DNA of 64,000 nt. It comes from Gramella sp. Hel_I_59. Its GTDB lineage: Bacteria; Bacteroidota; Bacteroidia; Flavobacteriales; Flavobacteriaceae. Location of the stretch: NCBI RefSeq assembly GCF_006714895.1, contig NZ_VFME01000001.1:3224001-3288000 (forward strand). Direction: 5' to 3'. The position numbers and the translations under genes were made by a program. The notes under the pieces are model-generated. The model saw nothing but the letters and a program-made list of their open reading frames with translations, ran no database searches and was not told the origin of the DNA. Positions 26,191 through 35,042 of this stretch are shown piece by piece (within the stretch, counting starts at the first letter, position 1; each line of letters opens with the position of its first letter).

Positions 26191-27102
26191 TTATTTACCT
26201 TTTTTAGCATCCATTGGATTCATGAACCTGTGCAATAATTCTTCTGAAATTACCGGGTTGGCACCTTCTTTTGCCGCTACTAAAGCGCCCATCGCACAAG
26301 CTGTATCTAATGCTACCTGAGGCTTTTCTCCTTGAAGCATTTTCGCCAGCAGCGTACCTAAAAATGAATCGCCAGCTCCTACTGTGTCTTTGACTTTTAC
26401 CTGGTAACCAGAATTATAATAAAGTTTTTTATCATGCATTAGAACAGCACCATGTCTTCCTTTCGTAACGCAAATAGTTTCAGCATTGGATTTCACCGCA
26501 ATAAATAGAAGATTCTGCTCCAGTGAATTATATTCTGAACCTAACATTTTTGCGATTTCAAACAATTCATCATCATTAAATTTGATGAATTCTGCATGCT
26601 GGATCAATTCAGCCAGGAGATCTGTTGAATAATGTGGTGGTCTCAAATTGAAGTCCAAAACCCTGTAAGACGCTTTCGGTATAAGATCGAACAAGGTCTT
26701 TCTGCTTACATCATCACGGCAGATCAAACTTCCGAAGATAAATGCATCACTACGGGAAACTGATTTCTCGATAGTTTCAGTAGCGACAATTCCATCCCAG
26801 GCTGCCGGATATTTAATCGTGTAGCTGGCCGAACCACTTTGAGAAAGTTTTACATCCACCGCTCCTGTCTCACGAGTTTCATCCTTTAAGATATTACCGG
26901 TTTCAACACCCTGAGTTCTGAGGTAGTCCAGCAATTCGTCTCCCCTGGAATCAACGCCAACCTTACTGATCATTTCAGCATCTATACCGAGACTGCTTAA
27001 CCTTACTGCGACATTAAGCGGTGCGCCACCAATTCGTTCCATATCAGGAAACACGTCATACAAAACCTCACCAAAACAAACCGCTTTTATCCTTTTTGAC
27101 AT
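26191..27102 (-). CDS. PfkB family carbohydrate kinase (fructokinase)
   Basis: ATP-dependent sugar kinase of the PfkB/ribokinase family (303 aa). The substrate-binding block RIGGAPLNVAVRLSSLG is near residues 22-38 and the second signature DTVGAGDSFLGTLLAK near 245-260, with catalytic Asp in GAGDS. The start motif VCFGEVLYDVFPD is typical of bacterial fructokinases. Its position 6 nt downstream of a GH32 fructanase and a sugar porter supports fructose as substrate, giving fructose 6-phosphate. Cytoplasmic. Confidence 0.9.
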   Translation of the reverse strand: MSKRIKAVCFGEVLYDVFPDMERIGGAPLNVAVRLSSLGIDAEMISKVGVDSRGDELLDYLRTQGVETGNILKDETRETGAVDVKLSQSGSASYTIKYPAAWDGIVATETIEKSVSRSDAFIFGSLICRDDVSRKTLFDLIPKASYRVLDFNLRPPHYSTDLLAELIQHAEFIKFNDDELFEIAKMLGSEYNSLEQNLLFIAVKSNAETICVTKGRHGAVLMHDKKLYYNSGYQVKVKDTVGAGDSFLGTLLAKMLQGEKPQVALDTACAMGALVAAKEGANPVISEELLHRFMNPMDAKKGK

Positions 27103-27108
27103 ATACTT

Positions 27109-28725
27109 TTATTGATTATTAAAATTTAGTTCATAGGCTTCAAAACTATCCACCATAAATTCTTTTTCTTCGGAACCAACCGAAAAAGTATCCCATGGCT
27201 GCTCAGAAAAAAAGATCTCTGTAATAACGGTCTTTCCATTATCGATGAATAATTCCATACTGGTTTTATCAAGTAACATATGAACTTCCATAGAATTGGA
27301 CGCTGTTATTCTCGGCGCCGTTGAAGGTGTCCCGGAAAACTTATCTGAAAAATCATTCACTCCTGCCTTACTTCTATCCATGCTGAATTTTTGTTCTGAA
27401 TGATCATAATTCACCACGAATTGTTCTCCCTGTTCATTAGAAAGTGTAAAATGGTAGTTGCCATCTTCCTCTAATCCAGAAATACTGAATTTCACCTCAG
27501 CTTTAGATAGATCGATCTCTGATGAATCGATTAACACCAGGTCTTCCTTAGCTGAAAGTGCGCTTTTTTTAACTGGTTCACTTCTAAATTTTTCTAATTC
27601 CTCTACCGGCTGGGAAGTAACCAGGTATTGTCCATCTTCTTTGATAAGCTTCAGTTCTCTTGCAATGGTCATCGCACTTCTCCAGGTTTCGGTTGGCACT
27701 TCCTGTGCATATAACCAGTTAGACATCCACCCCAGAAACAATTTCCTGCCATCTTCCTCTGGCACATTAGACCAGGTCACCCCAGCGTAATTGTCTCTTC
27801 CAAAGTCTATCCAGTAGTCATGCTTTTCTTCCAGATTGGTCATATTTTCTTCCGGCGTAAAGGTTGTGCCATCAAAATCTCCTACAAAATACTGAGTCCC
27901 AGATCCACCATTATAGCCTCCAGGATTTAAACTTTGAATCAGCACCCATTTAGTTTCACCGGTACCTTCAACCTGCATTGGAAAGAAATCCGGGCATTCC
28001 CAGACTCCGTCATGTGCTCCATTCCCTTGTCCAAACTCAGAAACTTTTTTCCATTCTTTCAGATCCTGTGAAGTATAGAACAAAGTTTTTTCGGTCGTTG
28101 CCAAAGCCATTAGCCACTGCTTGTGTTCCTCATCCCAGGTTACTTTGGGATCTCTAAAATTTTCAATTCCTGGATTGGGTAACACAGGATTGCCTTCATA
28201 TTTTGTCCAGGTCATACCTTTATCAAGACTATAAGCGATCGCCTGTGACTGGTAATCCTTCTCACCTTTCTCAGCTCGTTTTGGTTCATGGTAAGTGAAA
28301 ATAGCCACCACCGGAGTTTTGCCATTCTCTCCGAATCCTGAAGTATTGTTTTTATCTACCACAGCACTACCTGAGAATATATAACCTTTTTCATCTGGAA
28401 ACAATGCGATCTCCTGTTCTTCCCAGGTGATCATATCCTTACTTGTGGCATGTCCCCAATGCATTGGACCCCAAACATTATCGTCTGGATAATACTGGAA
28501 ATATAAGTGATAGGTACCATCCAGATAGAACATACCGTTCGGATCATTCATCCAGTTCTTTTCCGGAGTAAAATGAAAATTGGGTCTATAGGCTTCGTCA
28601 CTGTTTTCCTCAACTTCTGTTTGAGCTATTTCTTCGGAAGTTTCTTCAGAATTTTGATCCTTACACGAATTGAAAAACAGGCAGCAAACAGCCAGTGAGG
28701 TTAAACCGAATTTAATCTTGTTCAT
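27109..28725 (-). CDS. GH32 fructan hydrolase (levanase/inulinase-like) lipoprotein
   Basis: Secreted or surface lipoprotein (538 aa) of glycoside hydrolase family 32. The signal ends CCLFFNSC (Cys about 20) and an acidic spacer follows. The catalytic triad is in place: nucleophile Asp in NWMNDPNG (about residue 62), transition-state stabiliser in FRDPKV (about 191) and acid/base Glu in WECPDFF (about 243). A C-terminal beta-sandwich of about 170 residues follows. It should release fructose from levan, inulin or sucrose. Its neighbours, a sugar porter (4 nt upstream) and fructokinase, complete a small fructan pathway. Confidence 0.93.
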   Translation of the reverse strand: MNKIKFGLTSLAVCCLFFNSCKDQNSEETSEEIAQTEVEENSDEAYRPNFHFTPEKNWMNDPNGMFYLDGTYHLYFQYYPDDNVWGPMHWGHATSKDMITWEEQEIALFPDEKGYIFSGSAVVDKNNTSGFGENGKTPVVAIFTYHEPKRAEKGEKDYQSQAIAYSLDKGMTWTKYEGNPVLPNPGIENFRDPKVTWDEEHKQWLMALATTEKTLFYTSQDLKEWKKVSEFGQGNGAHDGVWECPDFFPMQVEGTGETKWVLIQSLNPGGYNGGSGTQYFVGDFDGTTFTPEENMTNLEEKHDYWIDFGRDNYAGVTWSNVPEEDGRKLFLGWMSNWLYAQEVPTETWRSAMTIARELKLIKEDGQYLVTSQPVEELEKFRSEPVKKSALSAKEDLVLIDSSEIDLSKAEVKFSISGLEEDGNYHFTLSNEQGEQFVVNYDHSEQKFSMDRSKAGVNDFSDKFSGTPSTAPRITASNSMEVHMLLDKTSMELFIDNGKTVITEIFFSEQPWDTFSVGSEEKEFMVDSFEAYELNFNNQ

Positions 28726-28729
28726 AATA

Positions 28730-30064
28730 TCAGGTTGTAGTTGAAATTTCTTTAATGGATAATTCTTCCGCCAGTTCTTCCAGAGATTTCCCTTTGGTTT
28801 CTGGCATCATAAAAATAACGAAAAACAGTTGTAGCACCATCATGAAGGCAAAGAAGGCGAAAACCCAGCCGGCACCAATTGTACTGAATAAATACGGAAT
28901 ACTGGAAGGGATGATCGCGGCAAGCACCCAGTGAGTTGAACTTCCAAATGCCTGTCCTGAAGCTCGTAATCTGTTAGGGAATATTTCAGAAATAAATACC
29001 CAGATAACCGCTCCCTGTCCTATGGCGTGCGACGCTATAAACAGAAATAAAAATATTGGTACCCATAAACCTCCCCAATTCAGAAAGAATGCAGCTGCAA
29101 CCAGTGAAAGAGATATAATATAGCCTATCGATCCAAACAGCAAGAGTTGTTTTCGACCAAGTTTATCAATAAGAAACACTCCTAATAAAGTGAACAACAG
29201 GTTTACAACTCCAATTCCAATACTGCTTAACAAGGCTGTACTTTCTCCAAGTCCGGCAGCTTCAAAAATTCTCGGGGCATAATACAGGAATGCATTGATA
29301 CCGGATAACTGATTGAAAAATGCAATTAAAAATGCCAGAATAAGCGGAAAACGGTACTTTTTCATAAAGATATTCTCACCGGTAGCTTCAGAATCAGATT
29401 GTGTTCTGATCTCCTGAACTTTGGCACTAACGTCTAATCCTGGATTGATCCTTTCCAGAATGCGTTTAGCCTCGGCCATTCTTCCTTTAGAGACCAACCA
29501 ACGCGGACTCTTAGGAATCCCAATAACAAAAAGAATATACAGGAAAGCTGGAATAGCCTCTACACCAACCATCCATCTCCATGGTTCTTCTCCGGTATTT
29601 CTTAACAGGTAATTGGAAAGAAAAGCGATAAGAATCCCCAGAACGATATTGAACTGGTACAGGGCAACTAGTTTACCACGTTTATTGGCCGGTGCTATTT
29701 CAGATACATACGCTGGTGCGGTGATGGTAGAAGCTCCTACTCCAAGTCCACCCAGAAATCTAAAGAATGCAAAGGTATAAGGATCGTCTACCAGGGATGA
29801 ACCCAGGGCAGATACGAAATACAGAATTCCAATAGCGATCAATGTATTTTTTCTACCGAATTTATTTGTAGGAATACCTCCGAAGATCGCTCCAACAACA
29901 GTACCCCATAAAGCCATGGCCATCACAACAGAACCATGGAAAGCATCTGAAGTCCCCCACAATGCCTGTAATTGTTTATCTGCTCCTGAAATTACTACTG
30001 TATCAAATCCAAAAAGAAACCCGGCAAGGGCTGCACTTATGGAATAGAAGAAAATTTTATTCAT
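28730..30064 (-). CDS. Sugar porter family MFS transporter
   Basis: Twelve-helix major facilitator (444 aa, sugar porter group). Signature residues: FGFDTVVISGA at the start of helix 1, NKFGRKNTL in loop 2-3, PKSPRWLVSKGR after helix 6, DKLGRKQLLL in loop 8-9 and PETKGKSLEEL after helix 12. The gene is the first of the operon with GH32 and fructokinase, so fructose, possibly with sucrose, is the likely substrate, taken up by proton symport. A possible -7 box is at 30130-30137 on the minus strand. Confidence 0.92.
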   Translation of the reverse strand: MNKIFFYSISAALAGFLFGFDTVVISGADKQLQALWGTSDAFHGSVVMAMALWGTVVGAIFGGIPTNKFGRKNTLIAIGILYFVSALGSSLVDDPYTFAFFRFLGGLGVGASTITAPAYVSEIAPANKRGKLVALYQFNIVLGILIAFLSNYLLRNTGEEPWRWMVGVEAIPAFLYILFVIGIPKSPRWLVSKGRMAEAKRILERINPGLDVSAKVQEIRTQSDSEATGENIFMKKYRFPLILAFLIAFFNQLSGINAFLYYAPRIFEAAGLGESTALLSSIGIGVVNLLFTLLGVFLIDKLGRKQLLLFGSIGYIISLSLVAAAFFLNWGGLWVPIFLFLFIASHAIGQGAVIWVFISEIFPNRLRASGQAFGSSTHWVLAAIIPSSIPYLFSTIGAGWVFAFFAFMMVLQLFFVIFMMPETKGKSLEELAEELSIKEISTTT

Positions 30065-30371
30065 AATCGTAATTAAATAAGATTGGATATCATAGTTCGC
30101 TAGATTTCATAACTGAACCATGAAATATTCAAAATTAAGTGCAGAATTTAAGAATTATTAAATAAACTGAACCAACTATAAACAGATTAAAGCATTTTGG
30201 TGATAATAAATACCAATTTAGAGACATACCATTTCGCATTTTAGTTTTTGAAATCTCTTCACTATTAAATTGGAAAGAAAGTTCTATATTCATTCTCAAC
30301 CAAACATCAAAAGATATTCAAGGCGACCCGATTAATCAGCAGTTAAGCTGAGCGGTTTTCTATGAACTATT
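30065..30371. other. Intergenic region between divergent MFS and barrel-protein genes
   Basis: About 307 bp with no plausible gene. CAAAATTA at 30130-30137 (TAATTTTG on the minus strand) is a candidate -7 box for the fructan operon, 66 nt before its start. No -33 box, repeat or operator was recognised. Confidence 0.4.
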
Positions 30372-30374
30372 TTG

Positions 30375-30863
30375 ATGAAAAAATGTATCGTACTCTTATT
30401 ACTATTATTAGCAACGCAAATTTCTGCTCAAAGCTGGATTAGTAGTGATGAAACCTATTTTTATGCTGGTACAGGGCTGGATGTTCGAAATGCAGTATTT
30501 GGAGGCACAGTGAACCCAGCTGCTTACGACGGTATATTTTCTCTGGGATACCGAAATGAACATTTTAGCTTCGAAGCGTATTACGAAACTTTTCAAGCCA
30601 TCAATTATGCTTCATCAGGTTTTAATCTTGGATACGTTTACAGACCCGGGAAAAAGCTGATCCCTGTAACGGATCTCTCCCTCTCTATAATTCAAAGACC
30701 CTGGAGATCCTTTCCTTCTCTCGCAGTCAATAACCGACTGGAATTTCACTTTTACAGATTCTTTATTTATGTGCGAGGTGAATCCCGCTGGCGAACGGAT
30801 TATGATTTTTTCCAGATTTCTATCTACGGTGGCGTTAATTTCAAATTCGGTTTTGAGAATTAA
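30375..30863 (+). CDS. Putative outer-membrane beta-barrel protein
   Basis: Protein of 162 aa with a Sec signal peptide (MKKCIVLLLLLLATQISAQ, cleavage after SAQ) followed by alternating amphipathic strands (FSLGYRNEHFSFEAYYETF, GFNLGYVYRP, RFFIYVRGESRW) and a terminal aromatic strand (YGGVNFKFGF). This looks like a small outer-membrane barrel, about eight strands. No named family is recognised. The ATG at 30372 is directly followed by a second ATG, and the latter is used here. It stands alone before TerC. Confidence 0.65.
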   Translation: MKKCIVLLLLLLATQISAQSWISSDETYFYAGTGLDVRNAVFGGTVNPAAYDGIFSLGYRNEHFSFEAYYETFQAINYASSGFNLGYVYRPGKKLIPVTDLSLSIIQRPWRSFPSLAVNNRLEFHFYRFFIYVRGESRWRTDYDFFQISIYGGVNFKFGFEN

Positions 30864-30944
30864 CAGGCTCAATCAGTTTCTCATAATATTAACTATGAGT
30901 AATTCATTTTTATCTAATTTTGAAGTTGTACCAACCAATTGATC

Positions 30945-31664
30945 ATGGAAATATTTCTACAACCAGATACCTGGGTAGCTCTTCTAACTCTTACTTTTCT
31001 GGAAATCGTTCTGGGGATAGACAATATTATTTTCATCTCTATAGTAGCAGGTAAAGTTCCCGAAGAGAGTCAGAAAAAAGCTAGAATAGGTGGTTTATCC
31101 ATTGCCTTGATCATGCGTATTTTGTTGCTTTTAAGTATCACATGGATTATTGGGCTTACCGAACCTGTACTCACCGTGGCAGATTTTGAATTAAGCTGGC
31201 GGGATATTATCCTGGTCGCCGGTGGTATATTCTTATTAATAAAAAGTACTCTTGAAATTCATCATAAGGTAGAAGGACAGGAGGAAAATAATACGACCGA
31301 AAAAGGTAAAAAGCCAACGATAAGTTTTAGCTCTGCGATCGTACAGATCGTACTTCTGGATATCGTTTTCTCCTTTGATTCCATACTTACGGCCGTAGGT
31401 TTGACAGACCAAATTATCCTAATGGTGATAGCAGTAATTGTTTCCATCATCGTAATGATGATTTTCGCCAAACCTGTAGGAGAATTTGTAAATAATCATC
31501 CTACAATTCAGATCCTGGCATTATCATTTCTGATACTAATTGGAGTCATGCTTATCGTTGAAGGTGCACATTATCATGTTCCTAAAGGCTACATCTATTT
31601 TGCAGTATTCTTCTCTCTAGCTATAGAAATGTTGAATATGCGTTACCGTAGGAAGAACACTTAA
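30945..31664 (+). CDS. TerC family integral membrane protein
   Basis: Seven-helix membrane protein (239 aa) of the TerC/Alx family, associated with tellurite resistance and manganese or other metal-ion export. Family features: FLEIVLGIDNIIFISI near residues 18-33 with the intramembrane Asp, ALIMRILLLLSITW, and VLLDIVFSFDSILTAVGL near 140-157 with the second acidic pair. An in-frame TTG two codons upstream is ignored in favour of the ATG at 30945. The stop overlaps the convergent DUF1989 gene by 4 nt. Confidence 0.92.
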   Translation: MEIFLQPDTWVALLTLTFLEIVLGIDNIIFISIVAGKVPEESQKKARIGGLSIALIMRILLLLSITWIIGLTEPVLTVADFELSWRDIILVAGGIFLLIKSTLEIHHKVEGQEENNTTEKGKKPTISFSSAIVQIVLLDIVFSFDSILTAVGLTDQIILMVIAVIVSIIVMMIFAKPVGEFVNNHPTIQILALSFLILIGVMLIVEGAHYHVPKGYIYFAVFFSLAIEMLNMRYRRKNT

Positions 31665-32242
31665 TCGATAATTTCGTAGTGAATTGGCTTAAAGGTTCCA
31701 CCATTGCTATCTTCGGCAGAACATGCTGTCAAAGCAACTATAAGGTCCATTTTCGCTTCGAACAGAACATAATCACCGGCTTTGCTTAAAGGCGGATCTA
31801 CGCTAAGTTTTCCATTAGTGTCGAACTGAACGTTCATAAAAATATTGAATGCGGTAGGAATATCATCTGGCTGAATTTCGAACTTCTCCAGGTTGGTATA
31901 AAGATTTTCGAAACAACTTGGGTGATACTCATTATTCTTATACATGATCTGGAAAGTTTCAGGACTGCACGGCGCTAGCAAAAAGTCATTTCTACCGTTC
32001 GTATCTTCCAGGATCTCCATCATTTTATTACTCCTGTTACTCCAGAGATGATCACCCTGACTAATCAAAATACTTTCCTCAAAATCCAGAGTTTTGCCGG
32101 AAGAGATCTTTTCCCGGGTATCTTTTGCATTAAAAAGAACCATATCGCTTACCTGTTCTCCGTTTGGATCGATCACTTTCAATTTCTGACCTTTTCTCAG
32201 TCTGAATGCCGCTCCAGTTTGTCTTTTGATTACTTCGATCAT
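31661..32242 (-). CDS. DUF1989 / urea carboxylase-associated family protein
   Basis: Protein of 193 aa of the DUF1989 family, found as accessory subunits beside urea or guanidine carboxylase and also in other nitrogen-compound loci. Visible family blocks: FRLRKGQKLKVIDPNGEQVSD, HLWSNRSNKMMEI, LLAPCSPETFQIMY (Cys), HPSCFENL and the C-terminal LTACSAEDSNGG. The conserved His and Cys residues suggest a metal site. No urea or guanidine carboxylase gene is in the window. It is the last gene of an operon with an N-hydroxylase-like haem protein and a PaiB-like flavoprotein, and overlaps the latter by 1 nt. Confidence 0.85.
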   Translation of the reverse strand: MIEVIKRQTGAAFRLRKGQKLKVIDPNGEQVSDMVLFNAKDTREKISSGKTLDFEESILISQGDHLWSNRSNKMMEILEDTNGRNDFLLAPCSPETFQIMYKNNEYHPSCFENLYTNLEKFEIQPDDIPTAFNIFMNVQFDTNGKLSVDPPLSKAGDYVLFEAKMDLIVALTACSAEDSNGGTFKPIHYEIID

Positions 32243-32859
32243 TATAAATTATGTTCGTTTTTAATGCCTTCTGAAATTTGATTTTTTAGAGGATCTTCTG
32301 AAGCATCTAATTTCTCAACCACTCTTTCCACATCTTTAGAATGGTAAGATTGATGTAGTTTTGCGATGCCTTCAACTTTTACCGGTTCGATCCAGAAACC
32401 CGTGATCTGCGGAAGGTGATCTTCCAGCATTTTCTTCGGAATTTTATCGTAGTAAAGAGGATTTTCCTGCTCTTTTTCGAAATTAGCTACCAGCTTTGAA
32501 AGAGATTCTCTTAGTTCTGACTCCGACTGAAGTTTAATTTTTCCATTCACATGCACTGCCGAATAATCCCAGGTACTAATATCAGCTTCCTCATACCAGG
32601 AAGAGGAAATATAAGAATGAGCACCATGAAATATCACTAATACTTCAACATCATCCTTCAGAAATTCTTTCTGTTCATTATGGTTTGCGATATGAGAAAA
32701 TAAACTCCATTTACCTTCTTCAAATTCGTCGATAAGCACAGGAATATGCGTGGCTAGAAGATGTTCTCCCTTGAGAACAAATGTCGCAAATGGAAATTTC
32801 CGAAGAAATGGGAGAATAAATTCATCCTCATCTTTCCGGTATTTTTTTGGTCTGTACAT
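32242..32859 (-). CDS. PaiB-like FMN-binding protein
   Basis: Protein of 205 aa of the PaiB family, a split-barrel flavin-binding fold named after a Bacillus regulator of sporulation and protease genes. Motifs: MYRPKKYRKDEDEFI at the start, FPFATFVLKGEHLLATHIPVL, LFSHIANHNEQ, VLVIFHGAHSYISSSWYEE and TWDYSAVHVNGKI. Direct DNA binding is unproven in most members, and in this operon it could equally serve as a flavin reductase or electron donor. It lies 11 nt downstream of the GntA-like gene. Confidence 0.88.
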   Translation of the reverse strand: MYRPKKYRKDEDEFILPFLRKFPFATFVLKGEHLLATHIPVLIDEFEEGKWSLFSHIANHNEQKEFLKDDVEVLVIFHGAHSYISSSWYEEADISTWDYSAVHVNGKIKLQSESELRESLSKLVANFEKEQENPLYYDKIPKKMLEDHLPQITGFWIEPVKVEGIAKLHQSYHSKDVERVVEKLDASEDPLKNQISEGIKNEHNL

Positions 32860-32870
32860 TTCTTAATTTC

Positions 32871-33554
32871 CTAGTGGAATGGGCATTTCCATTCTTTATC
32901 AACTTTACGCCCACTATATTGTTTGGCTTCACTGTTATTTCCAAAGTCTTCCAACATAGGGTTGATCGAACCCTGCAAAGCTACGTCCCGATCACGAATT
33001 CTATCACGAACTTTTTGATAGGTCCCCATTTCCCTGAGTTTTTCGAACTGCCAGTGTAAATTGAATGTCAGAGTAGTATATGGACTCTGTCTCGCCTTTC
33101 TGGAAGAATTTGGATGCAATCCTACAACATAGAAAGCTTTTCCTGCAATGCTAAAACTAAAATTTTCATCCTTAGGATCATCACTAACCGCAGGATCCCA
33201 TTGCTCGTTATCCAGTTTATGAATATTGCCTAACTGCTTCCATAGTAATTCTTCGAAGTTAATTCCAGAATACTCCGGAGAATTTGGAAATACCGCCAGG
33301 AACGTTTTGAAATCATTCGATTCAAAATCGTAAGCTTCAATATAGTCTTTCAAATCCTTTAATAATCTGGCAGAAGCTTCCATACTACCAAAGTCATCAT
33401 AAGTTTTGAGAATAAACTGGTCCATGGCGAAAATTGTCTTGGCCATGATACACGGGTGTTCATTCTCAAGAATGAATTCGGCATATTCTGCCTTTATCTG
33501 TTCATCTGAAACAGCTTTTAAACTCTTTCGTCTTGTTCTTTCCTTCACCTGCAT
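32871..33554 (-). CDS. GntA/YqcI-YcgG family haem-dependent N-hydroxylase-like protein
   Basis: Protein of 227 aa of the YqcI/YcgG family. Characterised members such as GntA and DcsA are haem-dependent oxygenases that N-hydroxylate guanidino groups (enduracididine-type substrate and arginine). Typical blocks are HPCIMAKTIF near residue 33 (Cys), VVGLHPNSSRKARQ near 145-158, and the C-terminal RDRIRDRDVALQGSINPML and EWKCPFH. His and Cys in these blocks are candidate haem ligands. The substrate here is unknown, although arginine is a reasonable guess. It lies 7 nt after the DUF421 gene and upstream of the PaiB-like and DUF1989 genes. Confidence 0.85.
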   Translation of the reverse strand: MQVKERTRRKSLKAVSDEQIKAEYAEFILENEHPCIMAKTIFAMDQFILKTYDDFGSMEASARLLKDLKDYIEAYDFESNDFKTFLAVFPNSPEYSGINFEELLWKQLGNIHKLDNEQWDPAVSDDPKDENFSFSIAGKAFYVVGLHPNSSRKARQSPYTTLTFNLHWQFEKLREMGTYQKVRDRIRDRDVALQGSINPMLEDFGNNSEAKQYSGRKVDKEWKCPFH

Positions 33555-33561
33555 CTTCTTC

Positions 33562-34083
33562 CTATTTTGAAACGTCTTTATATAAATAATCTTCCAGTTC
33601 TTCGTCGTCTTTATCGGTATGTAAAACTGAAATATCCCCGGTTGCTTCGAAAACCACAGCTCTAACTTCTTTTAACCTGATCACATTTGCTTCTCTTAAC
33701 TTAGATCGAAGATCTGCTTCGGTAACCCTGGCTTTCTTTAAGTTCTCATAAAGAATAGTTTGTCCATCCATAAGCATCAAAGGACCGTTGTCCACTACAT
33801 TTTGAACCACCTTGAACCTACGCAGGATCGCCACAAATAGCTGTAAAATATATACTGCCGCGATACCAACTACACCCTCCCATAAGCTCACGCTTTTACT
33901 TAGAACCGTAGTGGCCACCATAGACCCAAGAGCTACGGTCATAGCAAAGTCAAAACTGGACATTTTAGAAAAACTTCTTTTACCGGCGATCCGGGTAAAG
34001 ATGACAATTGCGATATAGATCCCTATTGCGGTTAGAATAATCGCAACAAAGGACGGAATGTCAAATGCGAACCACTTGTCCAT
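33562..34083 (-). CDS. DUF421 (YetF-like) membrane protein
   Basis: Protein of 173 aa with three N-terminal membrane segments and a cytoplasmic C-terminal domain, as in the DUF421/YetF family. Family blocks: FTRIAGKRSFSKMSSFDFAMTVALGS (residues about 29-54, including the GKR and S-x-FD motifs), LQLFVAIL, and LMLMDGQTILYENLKKARVTEADL near residue 105. Function is unknown; members are often linked to spore germination or the envelope. It is the first gene in the minus-strand group leading to the GntA-like gene. Confidence 0.88.
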   Translation of the reverse strand: MDKWFAFDIPSFVAIILTAIGIYIAIVIFTRIAGKRSFSKMSSFDFAMTVALGSMVATTVLSKSVSLWEGVVGIAAVYILQLFVAILRRFKVVQNVVDNGPLMLMDGQTILYENLKKARVTEADLRSKLREANVIRLKEVRAVVFEATGDISVLHTDKDDEELEDYLYKDVSK

Positions 34084-34283
34084 TTAATTTAGATTTTTAA
34101 TCCGATGAATCATTATTACCAAGATAATTACCTTAGAATACACCCGATTTTTGGTTGAAATTCAATTTACTCCGGCTTTTAATTAATTAAATGTTAAGCC
34201 GTCATAATCATTTCTAAATTCCCGATTTTTGTATTAAAACCGCTAAACTTTCAGGGAAAGTCATTAATTTCTAAATTTGAAAA

Positions 34284-34997
34284 ATGGAAAAGTTCAACAA
34301 AATTGGCCATCGTGGTGCTAAAGCTCATCTCGCTGAAAATACACTGGAAAGTATTGAAAAAGCGATCAGTCTTGGGGTGAATATGATCGAGATCGATGTG
34401 CATCGATGTGCCACTGGCGAATTGTTCGTAATTCATGATTTTACCCTGGATAGAACTACTAATGGCAGCGGAGAAATCGCTAAAAAAAGAAGTGCAGAAA
34501 TGCAGTCATTTTTGATCGAGGAGCGGTTCAAAATTCCTATGCTGCACGAGGTGCTTGATCTTATCGAGAATAAATGCCAGATCAATATTGAGCTTAAGGG
34601 ACGGAATACCGCGAAGGCGGTTTCAGAAATTATTCAGCATAGAGTTGAAAAACAAAACTGGGAATATGGCAACTTTCTGGTTTCCAGTTTTCAGAAGAAT
34701 GAATTGTTCGAAGTCAAAAAGATCAATTCCAGGATCCCGCTGGCAGTCCTGAGTAAAGCTAGTGTACCTGAAGCGATAGAACTTGGAAAGAAACTGGATG
34801 CAGTAGCCATACACCCTTCCGTAGGAATTATTACGCGAGATAATACGAAGCTATGCCAGGATCATGGCTTTAAAGTAAACGTGTGGACCGTGAACGAAGT
34901 GAATGATATCTTGAGAATGATCGATTTCGGGGTTGATGGTATCATCTCAGATTATCCGGATCGATTACAGAATCCTGTTAAGTTGTTGCAAAACTAA
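34284..34997 (+). CDS. Glycerophosphodiester phosphodiesterase
   Basis: GDPD (237 aa) that hydrolyses glycerophosphodiesters to glycerol 3-phosphate and an alcohol. Catalytic motifs: GHRGAKAHLAENT (two catalytic His across HRG...; residues about 8-20), MIEIDVHRCATGELFVIHDFTLDRTT (metal ligands Glu and Asp, catalytic His), INIELKG near 95 (metal Glu) and VNVWTVNEVND near the C-terminus. There is no signal peptide, so it is cytoplasmic. TAAATTTG lies only 5 nt before the ATG, too close to serve as a normal promoter. Confidence 0.93.
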   Translation: MEKFNKIGHRGAKAHLAENTLESIEKAISLGVNMIEIDVHRCATGELFVIHDFTLDRTTNGSGEIAKKRSAEMQSFLIEERFKIPMLHEVLDLIENKCQINIELKGRNTAKAVSEIIQHRVEKQNWEYGNFLVSSFQKNELFEVKKINSRIPLAVLSKASVPEAIELGKKLDAVAIHPSVGIITRDNTKLCQDHGFKVNVWTVNEVNDILRMIDFGVDGIISDYPDRLQNPVKLLQN

Positions 34998-35016
34998 ATA
35001 CTAGCTCTTAGTTGTT

Positions 35017-35024
35017 TATTTTTG
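35017..35024 (+). promoter_or_regulatory. -7 promoter element deciding the BaiN-like start
   Basis: TATTTTTG matches TAnnTTTG. The candidate TTG start at 35022 lies inside it, so the next in-frame TTG at 35043 is the more likely start. Confidence 0.4.
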
Positions 35025-35042
35025 CCATCAAAGAGCTCATAT

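Noticed and set aside
34272..34279. TAAATTTG as promoter of the GDPD gene
   Set aside because: It lies 5 nt before the ATG, so transcription would start at or after the start codon.
34084..34283. Guanidine-type riboswitch before the DUF421/GntA operon
   Set aside because: I could not find the conserved core or a convincing aptamer fold. Only AT-rich sequence is visible.
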